64,000 nucleotides of DNA from Hyphomicrobiales bacterium. Its GTDB lineage: Bacteria; Pseudomonadota; Alphaproteobacteria; Rhizobiales; Rhizobiaceae. The notes under the pieces were generated by a model. The model worked only from the letters and a program-made list of their open reading frames with translations. It was not told the origin of the DNA and did no database searches. The position numbers and the translations under genes were made by a program. The stretch is taken from positions 16,575 to 80,574 of the forward strand of contig UBWZ01000003.1 in assembly GCA_900469345.1 (NCBI GenBank). The letters are read 5' to 3'. Shown here one piece after another: positions 55,655-64,000 of the stretch. Each line of letters opens with the position of its first letter. Position 1 is the first letter of the stretch.

Positions 55655-55672
55655 ATTCTACGATAAGAGAAT
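55655..55672. promoter_or_regulatory. Inverted repeat before the XRE-cupin gene
   Basis: ATTCT-N8-AGAAT, 14 bases before the XRE-cupin start and inside the divergent gap to the MFS gene. Position and symmetry suit an operator for the regulator, but no binding motif is known for it. Confidence 0.35.
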
Positions 55673-55686
55673 GAAACATTCAGATA

Positions 55687-56262
55687 ATGGAACAGGCGGA
55701 AGAGACAGATCGGGCGATCGGCAAGCGGCTAAAGGCGCTGCGTGCCTCTCATGACCTGACGCTGGACGAGCTGGCGACCCGGTCCGGCGTCAGCCGCGCG
55801 ATGATTTCCCGCATCGAGCGGGCAGAGGCAAGCCCGACCGCCGCGCTGCTTGCAAGGCTGTCGGAAGCGCTTGGCCTTTCACTCTCGGCCTTCTTCGCCG
55901 AAGACGGTCAGGCGGAGGCCTCGCCGGTCAGCCGGACGGGAGACCAGAAGCTGTGGCGGGACCCGCAGACCGGCTATCTGCGCCGGTCGGTCTCGCCGCC
56001 GGGAATGCCGGGCCGGGTGGATATCGTCGAGGTGGACTTTCCGCCGCAAGCGCGGGTCAGTTTCCCGCCGCGGCAGGAAAGCCGCAGCATGACCCAGCAT
56101 GTCTGGCTGTTTGACGGCGTGCTGGAGATGATCATCGGCGAGACCGTCCATACGCTGCATCCGGGCGACTGCCTGTTCATGCATATCGGCGACGCTTTCG
56201 ATTTCCACAATCCATCCGACCAGCCGGCCCGTTATGCGGTCATCCTCGACCGCGGCCTGTAG
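55687..56262 (+). CDS. XRE-family regulator with C-terminal cupin sensor
   Basis: 191 residues. An N-terminal Cro/C1 helix-turn-helix (KALRASHDLTLDELATRSGVSRAMISRIERAEASP, about 15-50) is joined to a cupin barrel (about 105-188, with VWLFDGVLEMIIGE and LHPGDCLFMHIGDAFDFHNP) that presumably binds an effector. This fusion typically represses or activates a neighbouring transporter or acetyltransferase. GNAT follows 20 bases later and an MFS gene diverges, so both are candidate targets. ATG at 55687 is the only good start. Confidence 0.88.
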   Translation: MEQAEETDRAIGKRLKALRASHDLTLDELATRSGVSRAMISRIERAEASPTAALLARLSEALGLSLSAFFAEDGQAEASPVSRTGDQKLWRDPQTGYLRRSVSPPGMPGRVDIVEVDFPPQARVSFPPRQESRSMTQHVWLFDGVLEMIIGETVHTLHPGDCLFMHIGDAFDFHNPSDQPARYAVILDRGL

Positions 56263-56282
56263 ACGACAACGAGAGAGGGACC

Positions 56283-56807
56283 ATGACCGCCACCATCCGC
56301 ATACTGGGCGCCGAAGATGCCCGCGCCGCCATTTCGGACCTCTGCGACATCCTGTCGGACGGCATCAATGGCGGTGCATCGCTGGGCTTCATGCAGCCAT
56401 TCGAGCCGAAGGACGCGATCGGCTATTGGCAGGCGATCGCCGGCGAGGTCGAAAGCGGTGCGATCATTCTCGCGGTGGCGGAGCTGGATAGCAGGCTGGT
56501 CGGAACGGTCCAGGTCGGTCTTGCCTCGAAGCCGAACCAGCCGCATCGCGGCGATCTGATGAAGCTTCTCGTCCATAGCTCCGCCCGCGGGCTCGGCCTG
56601 TCACGCAAGCTGATGGCGGCTGTGGAGGAAGAAGCGGCCCGTCGCGGCCGCACGCTTCTGGTGCTCGATACGGCGACGGGCAGCGACGCGGAAGCAATCT
56701 ACCCGCGTTTCGGTTGGCAACGGGTTGGCGTCATTCCGGATTATGCTCTGTGGCCGCAGGGTGGGTTCTGCGGCACGACGCTGTTCTACAAGCGCATCGG
56801 CGCCTGA
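56283..56807 (+). CDS. GNAT-family N-acetyltransferase
   Basis: 174 residues with the acetyl-CoA-binding loop between strand 4 and helix 3 (VHSSARGLGLSRKLM, the Q/RxxGxG/A pattern) and a C-terminal FYKRI. It transfers acetyl from acetyl-CoA to an unknown acceptor. GAGAGAGG precedes the ATG. It forms a two-gene unit with the XRE-cupin regulator and converges on the hydrolase with two bases between stops. Confidence 0.85.
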   Translation: MTATIRILGAEDARAAISDLCDILSDGINGGASLGFMQPFEPKDAIGYWQAIAGEVESGAIILAVAELDSRLVGTVQVGLASKPNQPHRGDLMKLLVHSSARGLGLSRKLMAAVEEEAARRGRTLLVLDTATGSDAEAIYPRFGWQRVGVIPDYALWPQGGFCGTTLFYKRIGA

Positions 56808-56809
56808 CC

Positions 56810-57871
56810 CTATTTCAACGTGGCCTCGAAGGCCTCGATGATGAGGTTTGCGGCGTCGAGGTGAACCTCGGCGCGATCCCGAAGACCCTTTCCATCGCAG
56901 ATCGGATCGACATCGCCCAACTCGGACAACAGGTCCTGCGCCCCCGGTTTGCAGACGGGCAGGAAGCTGAAGTGGTTGGCGCCGGGGATTTGGTGATAGT
57001 GCGCGCCCGGGATCTCGGCGGACAGCTTGTAGGAATAGACCGCCACCGGGACCCCGCCGGGGCTGCCGAGGTTGATGATCGTTGTCGGCACGCGGATCGC
57101 CCTGAGGCTGTCGGCCTGGAAGGACGTGGCAAGGCCGGGATCGACGAGGACGGCGGATGCAATCCTCGGGTCGAAATTGGACTGTTCGAAATGGGCCTTG
57201 TCGAAGTCGCGCAGGTGGACCACCGGCGAAGCGACGCGCTTGCCGTCGACGAAACCGAAGCCCCCGGCAAACCACTGGCAATCCATCATCTGGGTGTTCT
57301 GGTCGCAGTAGTCGGCATAGGTAGGGAGATCGGCGCGCGCGCCGATCAGTTCCAGCCCCGTGCTGCCGCCCAGCGAGAAGCCGAGAACGCCGATTTTTCC
57401 GGGATCGATCGCAAGCTGCCATTTCGGGCTGGTCGTCATCGCGGTGATGATGTTGGTGAGATCCTGCGTCCGCTCCCAGATCCGCGGTGTCGCGATCGGG
57501 GTGGAATCGCCGCTCGTGGTGCCGGGATGGTCGGGTCCGGCCACGATGAAGCCCTTTTCGGCAAGCTGTGCTGCGATCCATGCCATTCCCTCGGCCCGTG
57601 ACCCGGAGCCATGGGAGATCAGCACCAGCGGGAAATGTCCCCGTAGAAGTGGCGCATCCCGCCGTGCCGGTGCACCGGTGAAGATGCGGTTGTCGCCGAC
57701 CAGCGTGTCGGAGCCGCCTTCGGCTGCCGGATACCAGACCGTGACGGAAAGATCCTTGCCGCGCTCCGGGGAGACGACCGGGACCGTGACGATCCCGACG
57801 GGATCCGCCGCAAAGACCGGCATGGCAGTGGCGCAGAGAGAAAGGGCGAGAAGGAAGTGGGTCGATCGCAT
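56810..57871 (-). CDS. Secreted alpha/beta hydrolase (dienelactone hydrolase/PAF-acetylhydrolase-like)
   Basis: 353 residues with a Sec signal peptide (about 1-21, cleavage near VFAA). The nucleophile elbow is GFSLGG (Ser near residue 165), the oxyanion part is LISHGSGSR, and a C-terminal GANHFSF supplies the catalytic His; an Asp candidate is in VLVDPGL. Cysteines DYCD, MDCQW, PVCKPG and PICDG may form disulfides in the periplasm. It is a carboxylesterase or lipase-like enzyme with unknown substrate. It lies 115 bases after the MFS gene start region of the next unit, on the same strand. Confidence 0.82.
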   Translation of the reverse strand: MRSTHFLLALSLCATAMPVFAADPVGIVTVPVVSPERGKDLSVTVWYPAAEGGSDTLVGDNRIFTGAPARRDAPLLRGHFPLVLISHGSGSRAEGMAWIAAQLAEKGFIVAGPDHPGTTSGDSTPIATPRIWERTQDLTNIITAMTTSPKWQLAIDPGKIGVLGFSLGGSTGLELIGARADLPTYADYCDQNTQMMDCQWFAGGFGFVDGKRVASPVVHLRDFDKAHFEQSNFDPRIASAVLVDPGLATSFQADSLRAIRVPTTIINLGSPGGVPVAVYSYKLSAEIPGAHYHQIPGANHFSFLPVCKPGAQDLLSELGDVDPICDGKGLRDRAEVHLDAANLIIEAFEATLK

Positions 57872-57986
57872 GGCAGCCTCCGTGTTGAACGCGATGGCTG
57901 ACCCTGCGGCGAAGATGGTGAGACGATCGACCTCGATCCTGTTCGAGGTCGTCCCGGAACAGGATCAAGGATAGGCCGTCGCCGTG

Positions 57987-59192
57987 TCAGGCGCGCCTTT
58001 CGGTAAGCGCGTAGAGGAAGGCGATGGCGGGAAGGGCAATCCCGACGGACGAGGCGAGCACCCATCCGCCCTGCGCGTAGGCAAACGCACCGACGGCCGA
58101 ACCGAGCGCTCCGCCCACGAAGAACGTCGCCATGAACAGGCCGTTGAGCCGCGACCGCAGGTCCGCACCGAGGCCGAAGATTGCCCGTTGGCTGATCACC
58201 AGCGTCATCGTCACGCCGAAATCGAGCAGGATCGCCGCCGCGGTCATCAGACCGAGCGCCAGGGTCGAGCCCTCCGTCGCCAGATGGGTGATGAGATAGG
58301 CGGCCGCCGCCGACAGGATCCCGAACAGGGTCGCTGGCCGGCTGAGATTACGGTCGGCAAGCCGCCCGGCGATCGGCGACGCGATGGCCCCGGCAACGCC
58401 CGCCAGCGCAAACAGCGCGATGCCGGACTGACTGAGGCCGAAGGCGGGGCCGGACAGGACGAGCGGCGTCACCGTCCAGAAAAGGCTGAAGCTCGCAAAC
58501 TGGAAGGCCTGGTAGAAGGCACGTCGGCGCAGCACCGGCTGGCCCGCATAGAGCGTCCACATGGAGGCGAGCAGTTCGCCATAGGAAAGCCGGGTCTGCG
58601 GCATGCGCCGCGGCAGACGATAGGCGAGAGTGATCCCGACAAGCACCATCACGCCGGCCGACAGGAAGAATACCAGATGCCAGGATGAGAAGCGGGAAAC
58701 GAAGCTGGCAGCGGGCCGCGCCAGCATGATGCCGAGCATCAGGCCGCTCATGACATTGCCGACCACACGCCCGCGCATCTCGGCGGGAGCAAGGCTTGCG
58801 GCAAGCGGCACGATCATCTGCACGGCGGTCGAGGTGAGCCCGATCGCCAGCGACGCGGCGAGGAAGGGACCGGGCGTGGTGGACAGGGCGGCGGCAAGCA
58901 AGGCGATCGTGGTCGCCGCAATCATCATCACGATCAGCCGACGGTTTTCCATGAGATCGCCGAGCGGGACGATCAGCAGCAGGCCGAGCCCGTAGCCAAT
59001 CTGGGTCAGCGTGACGATAAGACCCGTCGCGCTCGCGGGCAGGCCGATGGCCGCGGCGATCGGTCCGGCCAGCGGCTGCGCATAATAGAGGTTGGCGACG
59101 ACGAGACCGCAGGCGGCAGCCATCAGGAATGTCAAGCCGGACGACATGGTCGTCGCGGCCACGGGCTCGGCCGTCGCGGTTGTGCTGGTCAT
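57987..59192 (-). CDS. MFS transporter
   Basis: 401 residues, 12 predicted helices, with the loop 2-3 motif VPLGDLMENRRLIV (a G-D-x-x-x-R-R pattern) and its second-half counterpart SPIAGRLADRNLSRPATL. The branch resembles drug or sugar efflux carriers. It is 45 bases downstream of a TetR gene on the same strand, so the two are probably one unit and the regulator controls this exporter; that supports an efflux role. The substrate is unknown. Confidence 0.87.
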   Translation of the reverse strand: MTSTTATAEPVAATTMSSGLTFLMAAACGLVVANLYYAQPLAGPIAAAIGLPASATGLIVTLTQIGYGLGLLLIVPLGDLMENRRLIVMMIAATTIALLAAALSTTPGPFLAASLAIGLTSTAVQMIVPLAASLAPAEMRGRVVGNVMSGLMLGIMLARPAASFVSRFSSWHLVFFLSAGVMVLVGITLAYRLPRRMPQTRLSYGELLASMWTLYAGQPVLRRRAFYQAFQFASFSLFWTVTPLVLSGPAFGLSQSGIALFALAGVAGAIASPIAGRLADRNLSRPATLFGILSAAAAYLITHLATEGSTLALGLMTAAAILLDFGVTMTLVISQRAIFGLGADLRSRLNGLFMATFFVGGALGSAVGAFAYAQGGWVLASSVGIALPAIAFLYALTERRA

Positions 59193-59237
59193 GCTGGAAG
59201 CTCCTGGGGAGGAAGGAAAGGAAGAATTCTGGGTGGG

Positions 59238-59867
59238 TCAGTCGAGCAGCTTGAGGGCGGTCTCGACTACCGAACGGGACTGTTCGGGTGTCGGGCCCGT
59301 TTTGCCGAGGACGCGCAGACCGTAGAGGATGGAAAGCAGAAGACGGGCGGTAGCAACGGGGTCGATCCCGGGCGCGATGGAGCCGTCGGCCTGGCCCTCG
59401 CGGACGAGCGCTTCGAGGACCGTCTCCGTGCGGATCATCGAGCGATGCACGCGCTCGGCAGCTTCCGCGTCGTAGGCGCCAAGTTCGACCGCCGTGCCGA
59501 CCACCAGGCAGCCACGCCGCCCGGCTTCTCCAAGCGAGGCGTCGGCATAGACGCGCAGCATCCGCAAGACCTTGTCGCGGCCGTCGCTGCCCTGCTGCAG
59601 CTCGCCCTCCAGAACGGCGTTGCGGACCTCCTTGTAGCGGTCGAAGGCGGCGAGGAAGATCGCCTTCTTGTCCTTGAACGCCTTGTAGAGGCTGCCTGCC
59701 GCAAGTCCCATCGCATCCTTGAGTTCGGATATCGACGTGCCGTGATAGCCCTGCTGCGAAAACACGACGATCGCCTTGTCGAGCGCTTCGCCGATCTCGA
59801 ATTCGCGGGGCCGGCCAGGCGCGCGGGGCGCGCGGGGATTGTGTGTCTGGTGCAAGCGGCTGTCCAT
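59238..59867 (-). CDS. TetR-family transcriptional repressor
   Basis: 209 residues. The helix-turn-helix is near residues 32-58 (HGTSISELKDAMGLAAGSLYKAFKDK). The C-terminal half carries the ligand domain with a single Cys in RRGCLVVGTAVELG, a feature of the AcrR/YxaF-like branch. ATG at 59867 is used. It precedes an MFS exporter by 45 bases, and an operator-like repeat lies 15 bases upstream of its start, so autorepression of the pair is likely. Confidence 0.87.
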   Translation of the reverse strand: MDSRLHQTHNPRAPRAPGRPREFEIGEALDKAIVVFSQQGYHGTSISELKDAMGLAAGSLYKAFKDKKAIFLAAFDRYKEVRNAVLEGELQQGSDGRDKVLRMLRVYADASLGEAGRRGCLVVGTAVELGAYDAEAAERVHRSMIRTETVLEALVREGQADGSIAPGIDPVATARLLLSILYGLRVLGKTGPTPEQSRSVVETALKLLD

Positions 59868-59881
59868 GGAAGAACCACGTA

Positions 59882-59902
59882 TTAGGAAATGATCGTTCCC
59901 AA
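59882..59902. promoter_or_regulatory. Operator-like inverted repeat upstream of the TetR gene
   Basis: TTAGGAA-N7-TTCCCAA, an inverted repeat with one mismatch per arm, 15 bases before the regulator start on the minus strand. Size and placement fit a TetR dimer site. Confidence 0.5.
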
Positions 59903-60161
59903 ATAGGACGAAGCTATACCAAGGTCAAGATCAAACTCACAAGGGTTGGTGGGAACACACTGGGAGGAGCCTCGTCCCGGCTGCGACACTGCTTTGGTAG
60001 CGATGCCGGCCGTGCCGTCTTGGATGGCCGCAGTCCAGAGCTTCGACAGGGGTCGTCGTTGCCGCCGACTGACTGCAGCCGATCAAGGGCTCGGCGCCCG
60101 GAAACCGTATCTCACGAGAGACCGGGCCCGTCGTGGCCGCGCAGGGCTTCGCCAGGACGCG
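59903..60161. other. Intergenic region with no gene seen
   Basis: Part of a 329-base gap. Open frames on both strands are present, but none shows a ribosome site, a domain or codon bias above the GC-driven background. A plus-strand promoter could not be made out. Confidence 0.4.
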
Positions 60162-60190
60162 AAAAAGGCCCGGTTGAACCGAGCCTTTTT
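60162..60190 (-). terminator. Terminator after the small gene at 60197-60406
   Basis: On the minus strand AAAAAGGC, CGG and TT pair with AA, CCG and GCCTTTTT around one mismatched pair, followed by a T-run. The symmetry also allows plus-strand function. Confidence 0.7.
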
Positions 60191-60196
60191 CGATGG

Positions 60197-60406
60197 TCAT
60201 CCCGAGGCTTTCTTGCCCTTCGTGCGCGGGGCGGTGGGTTGCGCCGCCTCCCGCTCCTCGCGGAGCAGCCTCAATTTCTCGGTCTTCTTCTCCCGTTCCG
60301 TGGTCTCCGCGGCGATGATGGAGCGTGCCGTATGATCGGTCACGGCAGCCTTGTCGCGAGCGGAAAGCTTGGCGGGGTTGAAGAACTCGTCCTTGGTGGC
60401 AGTCAT
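60197..60406 (-). CDS. Small basic conserved protein, function unknown
   Basis: 69 residues, highly charged and mostly helical (FFNPAKLSARDKAAVTDHTARSIIAAE and EKKTEKLRLLREEREAAQ), ending in a basic TKGKKASG. I know comparable short proteins only as uncharacterised rhizobial open frames. It has its own terminator and a ribosome site AAGGAGGA just upstream of the ATG at 60406. It is 37 bases downstream of rpsU and on the same strand, so may be read with it. Confidence 0.75.
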   Translation of the reverse strand: MTATKDEFFNPAKLSARDKAAVTDHTARSIIAAETTEREKKTEKLRLLREEREAAQPTAPRTKGKKASG

Positions 60407-60443
60407 GGCATCCTCCTTCGTGACTGTGCCGGCTGGCCCGGCT

Positions 60444-60689
60444 TTAGCGGGTCCGCGCGGCAGCCGGAGCCTTCTTGGGCATGGGCAGGAGGCCTTCGCG
60501 CTGTGCCTTTTTGCGGGCGAGCTTGCGCGAGCGACGGATCGCTTCGGCCTTTTCGCGGGCCCGCTTTTCGGAAGGCTTTTCGTAGGCGCTACGCGCCTTC
60601 ATTTCGCGGAACAGACCTTCGCGCTGCATCTTCTTCTTGAGCACACGAAGTGCCTGATCGACGTTGTTATCTCTAACCAGAACCTGCAA
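60444..60689 (-). CDS. rpsU: 30S ribosomal protein S21
   Basis: 81 residues with the S21 signature: N-terminal [16 protein letters not shown], central [21 protein letters not shown] and a basic C-terminal tail. It sits on the 30S platform near the anti-Shine-Dalgarno end of 16S rRNA. The start codon is TTG at 60689 (CAA on the plus strand), with AAGGA six or seven bases ahead; no nearby ATG fits. It lies downstream of the small gene and cspA on the same strand, as often in rhizobia. Confidence 0.94.
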   Translation of the reverse strand: MQVLVRDNNVDQALRVLKKKMQREGLFREMKARSAYEKPSEKRAREKAEAIRRSRKLARKKAQREGLLPMPKKAPAAARTR

Positions 60690-60705
60690 GCTATTTCCTT
60701 TCCAT

Positions 60706-60720
60706 GCGGGGAAGCCCCGC
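60706..60720. promoter_or_regulatory. Hairpin in the rpsU leader
   Basis: GCGGGG-AAG-CCCCGC, a tight 6-bp stem 17 bases before the rpsU start. No T-run follows, so it looks like a leader structure that could affect translation or RNA cleavage rather than a terminator. Confidence 0.45.
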
Positions 60721-60732
60721 GCCCTTTACGTG

Positions 60733-61020
60733 TTATTTGCCGATACGGATGCTGCTGGCCTTGAGCCAGGGTCCGCCCTCGCTCTTGCCAACGGCAGCCG
60801 CCGCTTGTTTCGTCGCCACGGTTTCCGTGCGGTCGATGTCGCTGGCGACGATGCGCCGCTCGAAATTCTCGTTGCCGAAGCGGACGCGATACTGCTGTTC
60901 GCCGCGATCGGCGTTCGGCAGCAATCCCACCACGCGGCACGTCCGGTCGCCAACGGCGGTCCGGGTCAAGCCGGCCCTCAGGACAAGCGCGTCGCCCACG
61001 GCAAAGGTATGGATGCTCAT
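60733..61020 (-). CDS. Small conserved protein with a beta-barrel-like core, function unknown
   Basis: 95 residues, no signal peptide. The first 60 residues read as beta strands (FAVGDALVLRAGLTR, RTCRVVGLLPNADRGEQQYRVRFGNENFERRIVASDI), like a small KOW- or SH3-type barrel, though I cannot place it in a family. AAGGA precedes the ATG at 61020. It lies between cspA and rpsU on the same strand, which hints at an RNA-linked role by context only. Confidence 0.72.
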   Translation of the reverse strand: MSIHTFAVGDALVLRAGLTRTAVGDRTCRVVGLLPNADRGEQQYRVRFGNENFERRIVASDIDRTETVATKQAAAAVGKSEGGPWLKASSIRIGK

Positions 61021-61061
61021 TGCTTATTCCTTAAGGTCGGTGGTCGTTTGCGGTCGCAAAC

Positions 61062-61088
61062 AAAAAAGGCCGGGGGCTAGCCCGACCT
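61062..61088 (-). terminator. Terminator of cspA
   Basis: On the minus strand AGGTCGGG pairs with CCCGGCCT (one T-G pair) across a 6-base loop, followed by TTTTT. It lies 63 bases beyond the cspA stop. Confidence 0.85.
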
Positions 61089-61150
61089 CTTCCCGTCATT
61101 CAAGCCTTCACTGCCAGTTCATCCGTGGTCAGCGGAAGCGAATGACAAAC

Positions 61151-61360
61151 TTACTCAGCGCGCAGATTGTCTGCCGAGCTCTTACCGGTTTTACGGTCGC
61201 GAACAATCTCGTAGGAGATCTTCTGACCTTCCTGGAGAGAACTCATGCCTGCACGCTCAACAGCCGAAACATGGACGAAAACGTCCGTGTCGCCGTCGTC
61301 GGGCTGAATAAAACCAAAACCCTTGGTGGCGTTAAACCACTTGACGGTACCTGTGCTCAT
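61151..61360 (-). CDS. cspA: Cold-shock protein (CspA family)
   Basis: 69-residue single cold-shock domain, an RNA chaperone that melts mRNA structure. RNP1 is KGFGFI and RNP2 is VFVHVS. Acidic loop residues DDGDTD are typical of the alphaproteobacterial CspA. AAGGGAAA precedes the ATG at 61360. A long untranslated leader with an A/T-rich promoter lies upstream, as in cold-inducible members. It has its own terminator. Confidence 0.95.
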   Translation of the reverse strand: MSTGTVKWFNATKGFGFIQPDDGDTDVFVHVSAVERAGMSSLQEGQKISYEIVRDRKTGKSSADNLRAE

Positions 61361-61670
61361 GCCGATTTCCCTTCAATCGCAAGTGGATGGGCGATGTCTT
61401 GCCCAATGGATCGATATTTGAGAGGAAATCTGACAGAGCCGTCCGCTCGTGGACAAAGGTCGCAACCAATCTTCGATGGCTCCAATATAAGCCCAAATCC
61501 GAGATTAGCAATGAACAAAGCGGATTTTAATTCCGCGCCGCGGGCGAGGGGCAGGTCAAACCGTCCGGCTTGGGGTAGGGGAGACGCCGGCAGCTGGCGG
61601 CTTTCATCGCCATGCCGCAAGGGTAGGAGGAAGTCGCGGGCCCCGATCGCTCAGGGCCCGCGCCAGGGTC
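61361..61670 (-). promoter_or_regulatory. Promoter and leader region of cspA (310 bases without a gene)
   Basis: The minus strand carries TTGCTA (61506-61511) and TATATT (61484-61489) 16 bases apart, which would put a start site near 61476 and leave a leader of about 115 bases. Long leaders that refold with temperature are known for cspA of Escherichia coli; none is proved here. The part beyond 61515 shows no gene. Confidence 0.4.
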
Positions 61671-62983
<1,313 letters not shown>

Positions 62984-62995
62984 GAGGAAGATTTC

Positions 62996-63979
62996 ATGTT
63001 CGGCCGTCTGCTCCCCAATTCCAAAAGGTCCTTCGATAGCCTGAGCGAGCCGGAAATCCTCGCTTTGGCGATCGGTGCGGAAGAGGAAGACGCGCGCATC
63101 TATCTCGGCTATGCCGATGGCCTGCGGGCGCAGTATCCCGCCTCGGCCAAGGTGTTCGAGGACATGGCCGAGGTCGAGCAGACGCACAAGAACACGCTGA
63201 TCGATATGTTCCGGTCGCGCTTCGGCGAACGTATTCCGCTCATCCGCCGCGAGCACGTTCGCGGCTTCTACGAGCGCAAGCCCGACTGGCTGCGCAGCAA
63301 CCTGTCGCTCGAGACGGTGCGCGCGGAAACCGAAGCCATGGAGCAGCAGGCCGCGCGCTTCTACCGCGAGGCGGCCAAGCGCATGTCGGATGCAAAGACC
63401 CGGGCGCTCCTCGGTGATCTCGCACTTGCCGAGGAGGGCCACGAAGACATCGCGCGCATGCTGACGGACAAGCACCTGCCCGGCGACGTCGAGAAGGAAG
63501 AGGACGCGACGGCCCACCGCCAGTTCGTTCTGACCTATGTGCAGCCGGGCCTGGCAGGCCTTATGGATGGATCGGTTTCCACCCTTGCGCCGATTTTCGC
63601 GGCGGCCTTTGCGACGCAGAACACCTGGTCGACCTTCCTGATCGGCCTTTCCGCCTCAGTCGGTGCCGGCATTTCCATGGGCTTTACCGAAGCCGCACAT
63701 GACGACGGCAAGATCTCGGGGCGCGGTTCGCCGATCAAGCGCGGCCTCGCCTGCGGCATCATGACGATGGTCGGCGGCCTCGGCCATGCGCTTCCCTACC
63801 TTATACCGGAGTTCTGGACCGCGACCATCGTGGCCGCCATTGTGGTCTTCTTTGAACTCTGGGCGATCGCCTTCATCCAGAACCGCTACATGGAAACGCC
63901 TTTCGTCCGGGCGGTCTTCCAGGTCGTGGTCGGTGGCTGTCTGGTGCTGGCCGCCGGCATCCTCATCGGCAATGGGTGA
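62996..63979 (+). CDS. mbfA: Membrane-bound ferritin-like iron exporter MbfA
   Basis: 327 residues. The N-terminal 160 or so form a cytosolic ferritin-like (Er-type) domain with Glu/His iron ligands (EEEDARIYLGYAD, EDMAEVEQTHK, ETEAMEQQAARFYREAA, EEGHEDI). The C-terminal half is a VIT1/CCC1-type membrane domain with about five helices (from PGLAGLMDGSVSTLAPIFAA). MbfA pumps iron out of the cell in Bradyrhizobium and Agrobacterium. ATG at 62996 follows GAGGA. An Irr box stands directly in front. Complete in the window. Confidence 0.93.
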   Translation: MFGRLLPNSKRSFDSLSEPEILALAIGAEEEDARIYLGYADGLRAQYPASAKVFEDMAEVEQTHKNTLIDMFRSRFGERIPLIRREHVRGFYERKPDWLRSNLSLETVRAETEAMEQQAARFYREAAKRMSDAKTRALLGDLALAEEGHEDIARMLTDKHLPGDVEKEEDATAHRQFVLTYVQPGLAGLMDGSVSTLAPIFAAAFATQNTWSTFLIGLSASVGAGISMGFTEAAHDDGKISGRGSPIKRGLACGIMTMVGGLGHALPYLIPEFWTATIVAAIVVFFELWAIAFIQNRYMETPFVRAVFQVVVGGCLVLAAGILIGNG

Positions 63980-64000
63980 GAAGCGACGGCCGCGAGGCCG

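Noticed and set aside
59937..60200. 87-codon minus-strand open frame before the small gene at 60197-60406
   Set aside because: It runs through the terminator hairpin, has no ribosome site and shows no recognisable feature.

Overview
The window is about 68 per cent GC (estimated by eye) and reads as a contiguous stretch of main chromosome from a Rhizobiaceae-type alphaproteobacterium (Rhizobium, Agrobacterium, Sinorhizobium or a relative). The basis is gene content: an lpsL-type UDP-glucuronate epimerase, YejABEF, a ctp/cpa-type Tad pilus locus with a CtrA-box motif, an MbfA-type ferritin-like iron exporter preceded by an Irr-box (ICE) motif, GGAAC/CGTT EcfG-type stress promoters, and several short conserved proteins familiar from rhizobia. 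No rRNA, prophage, intact insertion sequence or CRISPR array was seen. Species cannot be fixed from the sequence alone.

Layout. 1-4.9 kb: tail of an unknown gene, then a minus-strand run mgsA, glk, ABC exporter, dapB, gpmA. 5-13 kb: mepA (murein endopeptidase) diverging from yejABEF and a GhrA-like dehydrogenase. 13-19.8 kb: a small stress-type membrane protein, pncB, a single-domain response regulator, lpsL, a Crp/Fnr regulator, tRNA-Ser(GGA) with a decayed monooxygenase fragment beside it, a small membrane protein and msrA. 20-31.7 kb: nucleoside uptake and salvage. A BMP-type ABC transporter, cdd, a purine nucleoside phosphorylase, deoC and deoA run on the plus strand and meet deoB, add and upp coming the other way, with a retropepsin-like protease in between. 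31.8-44.4 kb: a nearly complete Tad (Flp) type IVb pilus locus: two TadE-like pseudopilins, an orphan secretin-N-domain protein, pilA (a 56-residue pilin), cpaABCDEF, tadB, tadC and tadD, with a membrane-anchored tyrosine phosphatase inserted between tadC and tadD. 44.5-49.6 kb: an M17 aminopeptidase, a MarR regulator, a cytosolic NlpC/P60 peptidase, tRNA-Leu(CAG), a SelT/W/H-like redox protein, a beta-hydroxyacid dehydrogenase and a second small stress-type membrane protein. 49.6-64 kb: a DEAD-box helicase, a YidB-like protein, lepA, two MFS exporters each with a nearby regulator, an XRE-cupin/GNAT pair, a secreted alpha/beta hydrolase, a cold-shock/translation group (cspA, rpsU and two small conserved genes), a TRAP solute-binding protein without its permease, and mbfA.

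How the genes work together. Three themes recur. One is peptidoglycan turnover: a periplasmic endopeptidase (MepA), an importer of the type reported to take up muropeptides in Agrobacterium (YejABEF), and a signal-less NlpC/P60 enzyme beside an aminopeptidase that could finish the peptides in the cytosol. The second is nucleoside scavenging from uptake through to ribose-5-phosphate and deoxyribose-phosphate breakdown. The third is surface attachment through the Tad pilus, with one exact and two near CtrA boxes suggesting cell-cycle control. I saw no wholly new system. The best leads are the predicted regulatory sites, the tRNA-adjacent gene scar and the distributed muropeptide-recycling set.
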